Assembly: GCA_030734395.1 (NCBI GenBank)
Contig: JAUZTG010000029.1
Coordinates: forward strand, 248,001 to 312,000
Reading direction: 5' to 3'
From: Sarocladium kiliense
Lineage: Eukaryota; Ascomycota; Sordariomycetes; Hypocreales; Sarocladiaceae
Length of the DNA stretch: 64,000 nucleotides
A program made the position numbers and the translations under genes. The notes beneath the pieces were generated by a model, which was given only the letters and a program-made list of their open reading frames with translations, made no database searches and had not been told where the DNA came from. Positions 54,385 to 64,000 of the stretch are shown here, in pieces. Each line of letters starts with the position of its first letter. Positions within the stretch are counted from its first letter, which is position 1.

Positions 54385-56926
54385 ATGGCGGCTGTGGAAG
54401 ACAAGACGGCCAAGCAGGTCGCCGAAGGAGCTGCTGATGATACCATCTCATTGGCTGATAGCTTCGTTGGCACGGAGAGAAGCGTCTCTCCTCCCCCACC
54501 TGGAGTCTACATGCCGCCTGGTTCGTATCCTCCTGTTGTGTGGAAGCCAAAGAAGCGAAAGAAGCGCACTCTCAAGGTCGATGGGAAGGTCCCTGATGTG
54601 CTTCACGTGCTGATGTACTATGGATGGCGCCACAATGAGATCATCGACAGTGAGTATACACCATCCATCATAACCCTCTAAAGGAGATCATCGCTGACTT
54701 CTCATAGCCCGACAGAGTGACAAGGCTTTCACCCACATCCCCGAAGTCCGAGCTGAAACGGGCGAGGAAGATGATGTGTACGGAGAGGACTCTGAGAGAC
54801 CAGTGATCGAGATCCTCACAAAGGTCTACACACGCGACGCCAATCCACCTCCTCGCAATCGTCGATATCCTCCCAACCAACAGGAAGACCGCCCCATCAC
54901 AGCGGCCTTTGAAGGCGTCGACTACCGCTACGATGGGTATGCCTCCGAAGAGGAAGATCCAGTCGGAACTGGTCTTCATGCGACTCAGCCTGTCATGCTG
55001 ATTCATTCCAAACACGTCATCAACGCGCTCAAGGTTGTCATCAAGTACTATCCTTTCTTCAACATGAATGGCGAGACACCTTGCATCAACTCCCCCTATC
55101 GTGTACTTTACCATCATCGTGAGGAACTCGCTGAGTATCGCGACAACCAGCCTTCTGCTCATTCTCCTGAGTACGCTGCCACTACTGCGCAGCACATCGA
55201 CGTTCTTCTTCAGTTCCTGGAGACAAACCTTGGCACTGATCTGCGTCGTGAGGAGGAACGACGTCAACTGTCGACTCCCAAGGCCACTTTCGAGCTCTTT
55301 TGGCTGCTCCTGAAGCCTGGGACTGTTGTGTACGCCAAACGCTATGACATTTGGAGCCCCTTCGTCATCAGCAGTGTCAATTCTGGAGATGCTCTTGCCA
55401 GGCTCTCCGAATCTTATCGTGTCAACTGCTGGTTCCTGGAATCCAACGGTGCGAAGGTCACACGCCACATGGAATGCTTCGTGGTGCGCCCCTGGCTTGG
55501 TGAACAGGCCATCAGCAGTCTTTCGGTGATCCCTGAGGGATTCTGGATCGAAGATCTCGCTGCTCAGGATGGCAAGCCCATGCGTCAGTATCAAGCTGAC
55601 CTAGGTCACCTGTACTGGGACCTTCTCAAGCGACCAACCTATATGGAGCATGATGGTCGCCTCGTCAGCAACTCTCCAGGTATCTCAGCTGAAGGTGGAC
55701 AGACCGGCTTCATGAGTGGACGTGTGGTGTGTGATGCCTCCGGTTTCAACAAGTATCACAGCTCTGCTCCTGATACCAACAGTCGAGTGAGGCCCCATGA
55801 GCTGAACTCCAACCGTCGTGGCTTGCCCCGACCACCGCCAAAGGATCACCTTCCTCGCAGCCTCCCACGCTGTGCTTGTGATACTTGCATTGAGATCCGA
55901 GCTGAGGATCAGCTTGGTCCATATAGCGACTTCGAGGATCTGGACCCGCTGGTGGACCAAGCTCCGGACAATGAACTCTACTTCATGGTCCTGAACAAGA
56001 GCATCCCCGGCTTCATCCTAGGCACTCGCCGATGGGGACACCTCAACATTGCCAACCTCCGCCCTGTGCAGCCCAATCGCGATGCCTTCAAGTATCTCGT
56101 CCTGGAGGAAGAGGTCAAGCTGACAGTAAAGGCTCTGATTGGCAAATTCGCCACAGGCATCGATGGCCAGCTGTCGCCATGGGGCAACGACTTTGTTAAG
56201 AACAAGGGCGAAGGTCGCATCTTCCTGCTGCACGGTGCTCCTGGTGTGGGCAAGACCTGCACAGCTGAGTGCGTTGCTGAGTTGACAAACCGCCCCCTTA
56301 TCGCACTTACGAGCGGTGACCTTAGCACCCGCGCTTGGTCAGTTGAGGATCATCTCAACTACTTCCTTGAGCTTGGCCAGCGCTACGGAGCGCTTGTTCT
56401 CCTGGACGAAGCAGACGTGTATCTGGAGCGTCGCCACTCCGCCGACATTGAGCGCAACGGTCTTGTCTCGGTTTTCCTCCGCGCCCTCGAGTACTATCGC
56501 GGCGTCCTCTTCCTGACTACCAACCGCGTTCGCTCCTTCGACCGAGCGTTCATGTCCCGCATTCACGTTGCGCTTCACTACCGCAACCTGCGCGACGAAG
56601 ACCGTGAGCGCATCTGGACTTCCAACTTTGACCGTCTGGAGAACGAGTCCAAGGGCCAAGTGCATGTCTCTGCAGCCGCGCGTGAGTTTGCCCGTCATGG
56701 CGACGAGGTTCGTGAGCTGCAGTGGAATGGAAGGGAGATTCGAAACAATATGCAAACGGCACTGGCTATGGCGGAGGCAGATGGTGAGGATGAAGGTGTG
56801 GTGATGCTGGCGGAGAAGCATCTCCGTGCTGTGGTGAAGATGAGCAAGGGGTTCAAAGACTACATGGATCGTCGTGTGAGGGATGACTCTGAGCTTGAGT
56901 TCTCTGGCGACGATTCTGATTACTAG
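54385..56926 (+). CDS. AAA+ ATPase with large N-terminal domain (DUF7025-type), 2 exons
   Basis: Exons 54385-54649 and 54708-56926 give 827 residues. The C-terminal AAA module has Walker A GAPGVGKT at residues 598-605, Walker B LVLLDEAD at about 651-658, sensor-1-like FLTTNRV, and the arginine region FDRAFMSRIHVALHYRNL. The N-terminal 450 residues include VIEILTKVYTRDAN, VINALKVVIKYYPFFNMNG, PGTVVYAKRYDIW and EGFWIEDLAA, the arrangement of the fungal AAA proteins that carry the DUF7025 domain. The C-terminal tail is acidic. These proteins are widespread in Pezizomycotina, related in their AAA part to Bcs1/spastin-like groups, and of unknown substrate. No targeting signal is evident. The neighbouring HET gene is suggestive but not proof of a link. 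Confidence 0.88.
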
Positions 56927-57374
56927 GAGGGAATGAACGAGGGCTTGGGACGGATTTCTGGATGACCACTCTTTTTGCAGGACATTGGATCATTTATTTT
57001 CTATCATGACAGATTGTTCTACGAGTGGTGGATGCGATCAGACTGTCATTGACAGATGTCTTTTATCTAGGGACGAGCGAATGTGCGTAATGAGACCATG
57101 ATAGTACGGCAAACTGAATGAGAAATGCAGCTGGATCTGTATATGACATCTTCTTAGTGACAAGGTTTATATCCAGGCCACAAGCCAGGCCGGTGGCGTA
57201 TGGCTTGGATTCCGGAATTCTTGCTCAGGTGAGGCGAGCCCTGATGCTCAGTCTTCGAAGTAAATGGTAATCTTGTTAGGCACTTAATCACCGATCACTC
57301 AGTTTTCGCATAGCCCTTCACCTACGAAGAAAGACAAGACTCAGCCTGACATCAACCGATAGAGATTCGTCATT
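56927..57374. other. Convergent intergenic region
   Basis: About 450 bases between the AAA stop and the glycosidase stop. Nothing beyond 3' UTRs seen. Confidence 0.5.
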
Positions 57375-60300
57375 CTACAATTCCTTCGGCCGAGGGGTGC
57401 AACCAGGATCGAGTTCTTTCTCGGCGCCCTGAGCAGCTTTCACAATGGTGTCCCGTTCATCGCTAGTGTAAACACCAGAAGAGACGAAAGAATCGGCAAC
57501 AGACTTCACAGTGCGGACAAAGTCCGCATGCTTCGGAAATGGAGACTCGTCCCAGAGGAGATCGAGGAACGTGGGGCCATCCGACCCAGGAGACTCTATG
57601 CCCTTGACAGGAACATCGTAGACCGGCAAACCGTCGTTGCGCTTCCTGTTCGGCACCTTCGTGTTGGTCTTGCCGAAGACGACGCCTGGCTCAACTCGCC
57701 GGAAGTAGGAGGAGACAATCTGTGTGTCGCTAATGTAGTAAGGACGAGCAGTTAGGTTTCTATCCGCAGTTGTGAACAACGGGTCCCCGTTATCTGTAGT
57801 CTGGGTGCGTTTGATTGCTGCACGGGCATAGTCGCCGTCTCGCTTGAGGTATTGGTATAGAGACAGCTCGTGATAGCTGCCACTCCCTCCACCTGGGGTG
57901 CCGAGAGTTTGGAGGAGAACTGGTCCCCACATGAGAGCCTGAGTATCGGGACGGTCCAGAGCTCTCTCGACGCGGACACTCAGAGGCATCTTGATCTCGA
58001 CCACGTCGCCATCCTCCCAGGTTCGATTGATAGTCATATAGCTACCTGGCTTAGCCTTACCTCCCTGAAACGCCTCGCCATTGATCCAGACTCGGAAACC
58101 TTTGCGGATCCAAGCGGGCACTCGTAGCTTCAGCTCTAACTGGCCTTTGCCATTGATGGTAATCTTGACTCTGCCTTCACGGGGAAATGCTGTTTCTTGC
58201 CGTATAGTAAAGCCACTCTCGTCCCAGTTCAGTGTTGAAGGAACATATAAGTTCACCCATAGGGCTGAACCGTCTGCAGTTCGAAAGTACACAGTCTCCT
58301 GATACTTGGTGTGACTCTCCAGGCCGGTTCCACCACAGCAAGTTCCCGTGTTGCCGTAATCGCGCCTTGATCCAGGTGAGAGAGGTTGGAAGTAGGTTAC
58401 TTGAGGATCACTGTTGTCATTGGTGTCAGCGCGGGACCCAGCAATCATATTGTAGAGACCGCGCTCGTAGTCATCCATGTAAGTGGCATTGTGGTCATGC
58501 AAGAATAAGTTGCGTCCCAGCTTGATCATGTTATATGTCGTACACGTCTCAGCCCCGGCGTCAGCAATGGCATTCGCAATATTGCCACGGTTCTGGAACA
58601 GCTCAGTGTTGTCGTTGGATCCGGGATAGTTGCCTCCAACACCACCAGAGGCGAACTCGCGATGAGGTACGACCCAGCCATAGAAGTTCTTGGCTGCAGA
58701 AAAGTACTCTGTTTCCTGACTATGTTCGTAGACTCGTAGGTACCCGACGAATTGCGGAACGTGGGAGTTTGCGTGCAGACGGTCAGGTCTCCGGGGACCA
58801 GGGTTGTCTTCCGGCTTGACAACCAAAATGTCCTTGTCGTCGACGGAAGCTCCAAACAGTGATGCTCGGTTGTCGTGGAATTTAGCAGTCTCCAGATGCC
58901 GCTTGTCGCCTGTCAAAGCGTAGATCTCAGGAAACACCTCGTTCGCGCCCCCGTTCTCTCCCGCGATATACAAATCCCACATGGAGTTTAGGTCCTCGCG
59001 GGTCAGGTTGCCCTTGTAATCGGTATGTTTCTTGTCCCCAACAGTCAGCGCAAGATGGGCCCATTCGGCCATCTTCGTAACCACGTCGAGTGCCTGCTTA
59101 TTGTTGGTATTATAGTATGCATCAAGAAGCCCACGCATGATCTTGTGCTGAGTATACCAGGGAGCCCATGTGTTAGTCTTGAGATCGCCGCCATAGACTG
59201 CCCACCGCGGCGGTCCAAGACGAAGGACTGTATCCTCTGGAAGAGCTCCTAGATAACCAGGGTGTGTAGGAATCCATGATCCAGAGTCGCCACCATCATC
59301 TCCAACGATTCCAGCGTCGCGTTTGTTAGGTGAGGAATCTTTGACCAGAGTGCCACCCTCCTCATCAAAACGATACCAGGCAATGTTGCCTCCGTCTGTT
59401 GTCCCGGCAGCTGACTCTTGTAGAGACTGGATTTCGTCGCCATCGAGAGCTCTGTTGAAGATGTGAAATTCGTCAATGGTAGCATTTAGTAGAGGGTCAC
59501 CAAATTGCGAACGACCGATCCATCGGTTGCCTGGATTGTCGAGACTCTTTGGGTTCAGAGTCATCGCCGTATTGCTACCAGCCAGCTCTCCATTCACATA
59601 CAACCTTCCTGTACCATCTGCCAGTGTCACAGCGAGATGAGCCCATTCTCCAGTTGGTAAGGCGGCGTCACCGTTGATGACCTCTTCGTTACTTGAACCC
59701 CCTGTGGTGATAGAGAAACGGGGTGCGCCAACACCCGAGCCGGCGCGAGCTGTGAGGAACATATATCTGGTTGTGTCATGGCCAAAGTCGAAGATCCGAC
59801 TCCAAGACTGCTCGGCATCAAGCTTCACCCAAGTTGCCATCGTGAAGTCGTTGATTTGGTTGATTGATTCCTGAGGAAGCGTTATGTACTCAGCTGCTCC
59901 ATCGCCAGTGAGTTGTAATGCGTTGCCAAATTTACCAGCAATGCGACCAACATCGCCGGCCTCATCATTCCCCGTGTCTCCTCCGTCGTCTGTACCATTC
60001 ATACGGTCCGTGATTGCTTGCTGACAAGCAGCCAGTTCGTTTACCATCCAGCCAAGTTTTTTCTTGTAGATCTCCTCTCCCTGATCCGCGTAGGCTTGTG
60101 ACAAAGCTGTCATGAAATGGCCAGCCCAATGTCCGCTGAGAAGACCACCATCCTCCCAACCGCCAGGAACCTCGACACCTTCTGGATTAGGCCGCCGGGC
60201 TTGGTCATTGAAGAGCATCAAAAAGCGCTTCTCATCGAATTCTTTCAAGAAGCTCTTAAGACGGTCACGCTTCTCCTGGAAGAGGCCATCGCCAAGCCGG

Positions 60301-60461
60301 ACTTGATCGAGGCGGAATGGCCGTAACGGTGCAGTGGCCCCCGGGCCTTGATCCGGGTCTACCGATGCGGCAATTGCAGGAATAATGCCAGCCATAGCTC
60401 CAAGAACGGCGGCTTTCAGCATCCTCCATGGGTTGATTGGGCTCTCCGTAAAGCGGGCCAT
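57375..60461 (-). CDS. Secreted GH127/GH146-type beta-L-arabinofuranosidase with inserted LamG domain
   Basis: 1,028 residues, single exon. An N-terminal hydrophobic segment (MLKAAVLGAMAGIIPAIAAS from residue 14) acts as signal peptide or anchor. The (alpha/alpha)6 domain starts with FRLDQVRLGDGLFQEKRDR and WAGHFMTALSQAYA, and resumes after the insert with HPGYLGALPED, WYTQHKIMRGLLDAYY. Catalytic Zn-Cys elements of GH127 are visible: ETC at 638-640 and CC at 708-709 (CCGGTGLESHTKYQE), with E620 a candidate acid. Between them and the N-terminus, residues about 155-390 form a LamG-like jelly roll (FTMATWVKLDAEQSWSRIFD, IDEFHIFNRALDGDEIQSL). Such enzymes release L-arabinofuranose from plant polymers or glycoproteins. 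The insertion inside the catalytic domain is unusual. The lack of introns and this architecture fit bacterial ancestry, which is only suggested. Confidence 0.85.
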   Translation of the reverse strand: MARFTESPINPWRMLKAAVLGAMAGIIPAIAASVDPDQGPGATAPLRPFRLDQVRLGDGLFQEKRDRLKSFLKEFDEKRFLMLFNDQARRPNPEGVEVPGGWEDGGLLSGHWAGHFMTALSQAYADQGEEIYKKKLGWMVNELAACQQAITDRMNGTDDGGDTGNDEAGDVGRIAGKFGNALQLTGDGAAEYITLPQESINQINDFTMATWVKLDAEQSWSRIFDFGHDTTRYMFLTARAGSGVGAPRFSITTGGSSNEEVINGDAALPTGEWAHLAVTLADGTGRLYVNGELAGSNTAMTLNPKSLDNPGNRWIGRSQFGDPLLNATIDEFHIFNRALDGDEIQSLQESAAGTTDGGNIAWYRFDEEGGTLVKDSSPNKRDAGIVGDDGGDSGSWIPTHPGYLGALPEDTVLRLGPPRWAVYGGDLKTNTWAPWYTQHKIMRGLLDAYYNTNNKQALDVVTKMAEWAHLALTVGDKKHTDYKGNLTREDLNSMWDLYIAGENGGANEVFPEIYALTGDKRHLETAKFHDNRASLFGASVDDKDILVVKPEDNPGPRRPDRLHANSHVPQFVGYLRVYEHSQETEYFSAAKNFYGWVVPHREFASGGVGGNYPGSNDNTELFQNRGNIANAIADAGAETCTTYNMIKLGRNLFLHDHNATYMDDYERGLYNMIAGSRADTNDNSDPQVTYFQPLSPGSRRDYGNTGTCCGGTGLESHTKYQETVYFRTADGSALWVNLYVPSTLNWDESGFTIRQETAFPREGRVKITINGKGQLELKLRVPAWIRKGFRVWINGEAFQGGKAKPGSYMTINRTWEDGDVVEIKMPLSVRVERALDRPDTQALMWGPVLLQTLGTPGGGSGSYHELSLYQYLKRDGDYARAAIKRTQTTDNGDPLFTTADRNLTARPYYISDTQIVSSYFRRVEPGVVFGKTNTKVPNRKRNDGLPVYDVPVKGIESPGSDGPTFLDLLWDESPFPKHADFVRTVKSVADSFVSSGVYTSDERDTIVKAAQGAEKELDPGCTPRPKEL

Positions 60462-61195
60462 TCTGACGACCTTTCTGAGATGGCGAATGATAAGCCGATG
60501 CTGAGCTTATCGACGAAAACCAGCCCGGGAGGTGCTTTGTTATACTGCAAGAACTCGCTCCGAATATCACGAAACGATCCGAACTTTTGCAAATGCATTG
60601 GCCTTCCAGGATTGGAACCTGAGCAAGGCGAAAGGCATTGATTGGTGCGAGTGGTCAACATCGCGAGGCCACATGGTCTCGCTTTCGCTAAAGGACAACC
60701 AGAAGCCCAATTCGCCGAGATCAAACAAGCTTGGCCGAGAACAGAGGAGACTTGAAAGGAGCCGGGTATCTAGCAGAGACGAACAGCCAACTTTCTGCAC
60801 ACGCGCAGATCACTGGAGACAACCCCGCGTTGCAACCTTCGTGGAGTTGTGTTGGTTTGACGGGCTGTGTTACATTGAGACGTTGTTCGGGCTGTGTCCG
60901 AATTGTTAGAGACGCACCAATCAGCTAATAGTTTCCCTGCCAGTCGAGAGGTCGATCGTGTGATGGTATAGCCAATGCGGGTAGAACGGCCAGCAGATAA
61001 TGTTACCGAGCTAAACTAGGTTTGATCTTATAGCATCAGGCGCGGGAATACAAGGGCGTCGGAATAAACCAGCGTGTACATGGAACCGATGTTATCTACC
61101 TCTTTGCCCTCAGAACACAAGATCAACCTGAGAATGGATAAACTTATGTGAACACAAGGTCTGAGACGTTGAAACCACTTCAAACTTTTTGCCTA
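60462..61195. other. Intergenic region
   Basis: 734 bases between two minus-strand genes, holding the glycosidase promoter and the 3' end of HET 2. No gene seen. Confidence 0.5.
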
Positions 61196-63481
61196 TCAGT
61201 CAAGCGCAATCTTTTCCCATGTCGTCTCCGGTGTCATCAGCTCACCATACATGGCCCCGTGAACATAAGCCTCTCCAACTAAATGGTACGCTCCGTGACC
61301 AGCAGGCCGTAGGATGACAGGCGCGGGACAACTTGAAAGAATCCACACCGTTTGCCCTGGGCGAATGTCTTGATGAGCGCTCCCTACCAGACCCGTGTCG
61401 GTGGAGAAAACTCGCTTGTAATTTGCGAAGAGTAAGGCGAAGCACACGAACATGTCCGAGTTCCGTTTCCACGCTGCCAAATACTCCTTCTTCGGCGTCA
61501 CTTGTACCATTGATGGAATCGGGCTGATAGCTTGGTGGCCAATCTCCGCAAGGTTTTGGTGTAGTTCGACACGGCTGGGCATACTTCGGGTTGGGTCGTT
61601 GATGGCTATTCTTTCCATAACTTCACTTGCGGCCAGGACCTTGCTGATGTCTAAGGGCTGTTCCCTGCTGCGGATGAAGGGAGAGTCCAGCTTTGCTAGA
61701 AGAGCTTGGAACACCATCAGTCGTAACCATGTCGAAAAGAGGAGGCCAAGATTCCCATGCGCCGGGGCGTTAGCCATATCGCTATCTGTGAGCAGTGTCC
61801 GCCAGAAGACCTCCATCCGGGGCTGCTCTGTTAGCGGATAAACGGGAGCGATACGGTCCAAAAGGTTGAACGTTGCCTCAAACCGTTTCTGTGTTGCCAT
61901 TTCCTCCCATTTGTTTCCCATACCTGAGATGATGCCTATCTTGGTGCCCTGTACCCAGAGCCTGTTGGAATCTTGACTGTCAAATACGAAACTGGGTCCT
62001 TCGGATGAGGCAGCCCATCCTGAGCAATTGTAGTTTCTCGTTCGCCGGAAATTAGGACCGAGCAGCGGAAGACTCAGGCGGTAAGGTTGGAAGTCTGGGA
62101 TCCAGCTTGGAAGGCCATCGATTCGCGGCCAGAATCTCATGTAGCCGCACTCGCCACCTAGCGTGATGAGATGAAGGGAGCCCGTTTCCGAGAGGATCGC
62201 GCGACACACTTTGGAAAACGCAGCCCCGTCTGAGGTCGAAGTTGCGTAGTCAGGCGCATAACTAGCGTGCGTTTGGTAGTTGAGACCTGTCAGTGAGTTC
62301 AAGATGCCGTGGCAGGCGTACAGCTTGTCTCGCCGACACGTTGCGACGGACCCATATGTGCCAAGGAGAAGCTGCAAAAGAGTACTTCCTGGCCCAGAGT
62401 CTGCAAGACCAGCTGCGAAGTCTAGGGCTTGAGCTACGTGTTCGTAAACCGGGATTCTCTCCACACCGCCGCACCACTGACGGACAAGATGGAGGCTCGT
62501 GGCAACTGCAAAGCCACTGGCCATGAATAGATACTGAAGGTTCGAAGGATAGCATAGCACGAAGCTGGTAGCGATGTGAGTGAGGCACACAAGGCAGGCG
62601 AACTCGGCCAAGGTATCCCATTCAATGGATATGTCGCCACAAAGAACCTCGAGATGCTTTGAAAGGGCAACCTCCTGGACCATCCAGGCCCGTGCAAACC
62701 AACGTCGCGTGAAGACGTCCGACAGGCTGGTCCAATCTTGCTCGGTCAAGGGTATCACGCCCAGGGACCATAGATCTCTCGGGTCAGAGGCAAGAATAGG
62801 TCTTTGGTAGTGACCCTTGATGTGATTGTCAAGAACGCTCACAAATGCGGTGTGAACACGGGTAGGGTCTCTGTGTAGCACGGCAATGGCATCAGCAGTT
62901 CGGCTCGTCTTACACCCAAGCCAAGCGATTGTCTTGTCGGCACGGCCGTATATCATATCCATAATGCGCATCTGCTGGACTTTCTCCTTGTTGTCTTCTT
63001 GGTTGATGCAAATAGCATCTGCCCAGAAATATGTTCCAGGCGGATAGAGGCTCCCAAGTTGCTTCAACGCATCATACAAATTGGGCCACACATCCAGGCG
63101 GCACGCCCCAACGCTGACATAGCGTCTCTCCAACTTGGAATACTTCTCGCGCACGCCTATCATGGATTGTCGGGGCGGATTCCACGTATAAGACAGCGCA
63201 ATGAATCCAGGACATCGAGGACCGAGCTCATGCGTCTCTAAAGCTATAGCAACATCCGAGAGCTTGTCCGTACCACCGGCCGCATGGTCGAGTAATCGAA
63301 TGAGCCGGATATGCCTGTCCGAGATCTTGTCGCTGTAGCGATATTTCTGGACCTTCTTCCATGAAGCTTTGGCATTCTGTACGAGGCCGACGGCTGCGTT
63401 TGCGGCAAAATCTAGTCCCGAGCTGGTGCTGAGCTGTGCTATTGGAAGCAGCAGCGCGATGGGATTCATGTTTGCGCCCAC
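61196..63481 (-). CDS. HET-domain (heterokaryon incompatibility) protein 2
   Basis: 761 residues, single exon. HET blocks: IRLIRLLDH, GFIALSYTWNPPRQS, NLYDALKQLGSL, TYFWADAICINQEDNKEK, MDMIYGRADKTIAWLG and FTRRWFARAWMVQEVALSK. The C-terminal part carries a family segment GDISIEWDTLAEFA, later DKLYACHGILNSLTG, and ends in the HET C-terminal block GEAYVHGAMYGELM. The N-terminal 45 residues (IALLLPIAQLSTSSG) are a hydrophobic helix, perhaps a membrane or oligomerisation segment. The protein is distinct from HET 1 in sequence and layout. A role in vegetative incompatibility is inferred from the domain only. Confidence 0.86.
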   Translation of the reverse strand: MGANMNPIALLLPIAQLSTSSGLDFAANAAVGLVQNAKASWKKVQKYRYSDKISDRHIRLIRLLDHAAGGTDKLSDVAIALETHELGPRCPGFIALSYTWNPPRQSMIGVREKYSKLERRYVSVGACRLDVWPNLYDALKQLGSLYPPGTYFWADAICINQEDNKEKVQQMRIMDMIYGRADKTIAWLGCKTSRTADAIAVLHRDPTRVHTAFVSVLDNHIKGHYQRPILASDPRDLWSLGVIPLTEQDWTSLSDVFTRRWFARAWMVQEVALSKHLEVLCGDISIEWDTLAEFACLVCLTHIATSFVLCYPSNLQYLFMASGFAVATSLHLVRQWCGGVERIPVYEHVAQALDFAAGLADSGPGSTLLQLLLGTYGSVATCRRDKLYACHGILNSLTGLNYQTHASYAPDYATSTSDGAAFSKVCRAILSETGSLHLITLGGECGYMRFWPRIDGLPSWIPDFQPYRLSLPLLGPNFRRTRNYNCSGWAASSEGPSFVFDSQDSNRLWVQGTKIGIISGMGNKWEEMATQKRFEATFNLLDRIAPVYPLTEQPRMEVFWRTLLTDSDMANAPAHGNLGLLFSTWLRLMVFQALLAKLDSPFIRSREQPLDISKVLAASEVMERIAINDPTRSMPSRVELHQNLAEIGHQAISPIPSMVQVTPKKEYLAAWKRNSDMFVCFALLFANYKRVFSTDTGLVGSAHQDIRPGQTVWILSSCPAPVILRPAGHGAYHLVGEAYVHGAMYGELMTPETTWEKIALD

Positions 63482-63656
63482 AGCATCATCAATCGGGCAG
63501 ACGGAGAATTGAGAGCTTATAAATTAAACCATGCACGGAAGCTGAGAGGATCCAATCCGACATGAAGACAGGCAAACAAGAGGAGGATGTTTAGGCGAAG
63601 CCCTCATCTGATTCCAGCGGCAATCCATTGTTCAACGCTCAGCTGAGCTGACTACT

Positions 63657-63698
63657 TTCAGCTCGTTGCCTTCAGCTCGTTACGTTCAGCTGTGGCGT
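63657..63698 (+). repeat. Short 14-nt tandem repeat
   Basis: About three copies of TTCAGCTCGTTGCC, TTCAGCTCGTTACG and a diverged TTCAGCTGTGGCGT, in the promoter region of HET 2. Confidence 0.7.
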
Positions 63699-63957
63699 CG
63701 CCGGGATGGCCTGGAGTACCGGGACCTTATTGAACAGCCACAAATTGACGAAGGTATGCCATCAAAGCCAAGCGGTATTGTACAGGAAGGGTTCAAGAAG
63801 CAAACTTGTGATAGGAGTGTACATTGAGCTAGAGACGCTGCTGTCTTATATTTTCCTAAAATTATTACTGGCGAAGGTCCTTCCAACGGGACGATGATAG
63901 ACTGCCGTCGAATCGGTTGACCTATCAAGGGCTCCGACCAAAATTCCGTTAAACGGT

Positions 63958-63991
63958 CCATTAAGGGTCTTTCATACTCATGTCTTAATGG
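63958..63991. repeat. Short inverted repeat at the right edge
   Basis: CCATTAAG at 63958-63965 and CTTAATGG at 63984-63991 are perfect inverted copies, 18 nt apart. Eight base pairs is within chance for AT-rich DNA. Confidence 0.5.
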
Positions 63992-64000
63992 TATATCCAT

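Larger units (their letters stand above)
63482..64000. other. AT-richer right edge with no supported gene
   Basis: A minus frame runs to the window end (63686-64000) but shows no recognised family and may be a fragment of a gene or element that continues outside. The region is AT-richer than its neighbours. Confidence 0.4.

Noticed and set aside
63958..63991. Terminal inverted repeat of a transposon
   Set aside because: Only 8 bp, no target-site duplication and no transposase in the window.
63686..64000. Open frame running off the right edge
   Set aside because: No family recognised and no splice or start evidence; kept as an unassigned edge region.
1..64000. CRISPR array, rRNA genes, intact retrotransposon or secondary-metabolite core enzyme
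   Set aside because: Looked for and not found; no PKS, NRPS, terpene cyclase, reverse transcriptase or regularly spaced repeats.

Overview
The window looks like a gene-rich stretch of nuclear chromosome from a filamentous ascomycete (Pezizomycotina; Dothideomycetes is a guess). Introns are short (about 40-200 nt) with GT..AG ends. The gene content is typical of such fungi: HET-domain proteins, a fungal rhodopsin-like seven-helix protein, a large Scm3, a KNL1/Spc7 with SILK and RVSF motifs, a DUF3128 twin CX9C protein, and a small secreted cysteine-rich protein. I saw no rRNA, convincing tRNA, CRISPR or intact transposon. All exon joins were made by hand from reading frame and splice signals; the main multi-exon models have coding lengths divisible by three.

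Layout. 0.2-1.6 kb: a degraded membrane-protein gene. 1.6-4.0 kb: no gene seen. 4.0-7.5 kb: a seven-exon CorA-like protein with a GMN motif. 7.8-11.1 kb: two convergent folylpolyglutamate synthase paralogues. 11.7-12.1 kb: a secreted cysteine-rich protein. 13.2-15.9 kb: an APH-like kinase-fold protein and a tandem GFA-domain protein. 16.3-18.1 kb: a URI/Bud27-like protein. 19.0-19.25 kb: a 60-residue cysteine-rich protein. 19.7-20.7 kb: an Emi1-like protein. 21.8-22.6 kb: RPS11, with an intron inside the start codon. 23.1-27.4 kb: Spc7. 28.5-31.5 kb: a membrane/low-complexity protein with an SMPSFP minisatellite. 31.9-33.4 kb: Atg14. 33.9-35.8 kb: a secreted amidase. 37.6-38.9 kb: a rhodopsin-like membrane protein. 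40.3-41.8 kb: two small fungal proteins. 42.8-44.2 kb: CK2 alpha. 45.1-48.9 kb: Scm3. 49.4-50.9 kb: Atg6/Beclin. 50.9-52.8 kb: HET protein 1. 54.4-56.9 kb: an AAA+ ATPase. 57.4-60.5 kb: a GH127/146-type glycosidase with a LamG insert. 61.2-63.5 kb: HET protein 2.

How the genes relate. The centre (16-51 kb) is mostly conserved housekeeping genes, and two functional pairs occur in it: Atg14 and Atg6 (both subunits of autophagy PI3-kinase complex I) and Spc7 and Scm3 (outer-kinetochore scaffold and CENP-A chaperone). They are not contiguous and may be coincidental. The two ends hold faster-evolving genes: the degraded membrane gene, the secreted protein, the HET genes, the AAA protein and the glycosidase. 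The points most worth a second look are the compartment-type FPGS pair, the split start codon in RPS11, the very large Scm3 with a duplicated WVL-NTT-RPPYYRR motif and a C-terminal Cys4 cluster, and the LamG-interrupted glycosidase. I did not find a clear, previously undescribed multi-gene system.
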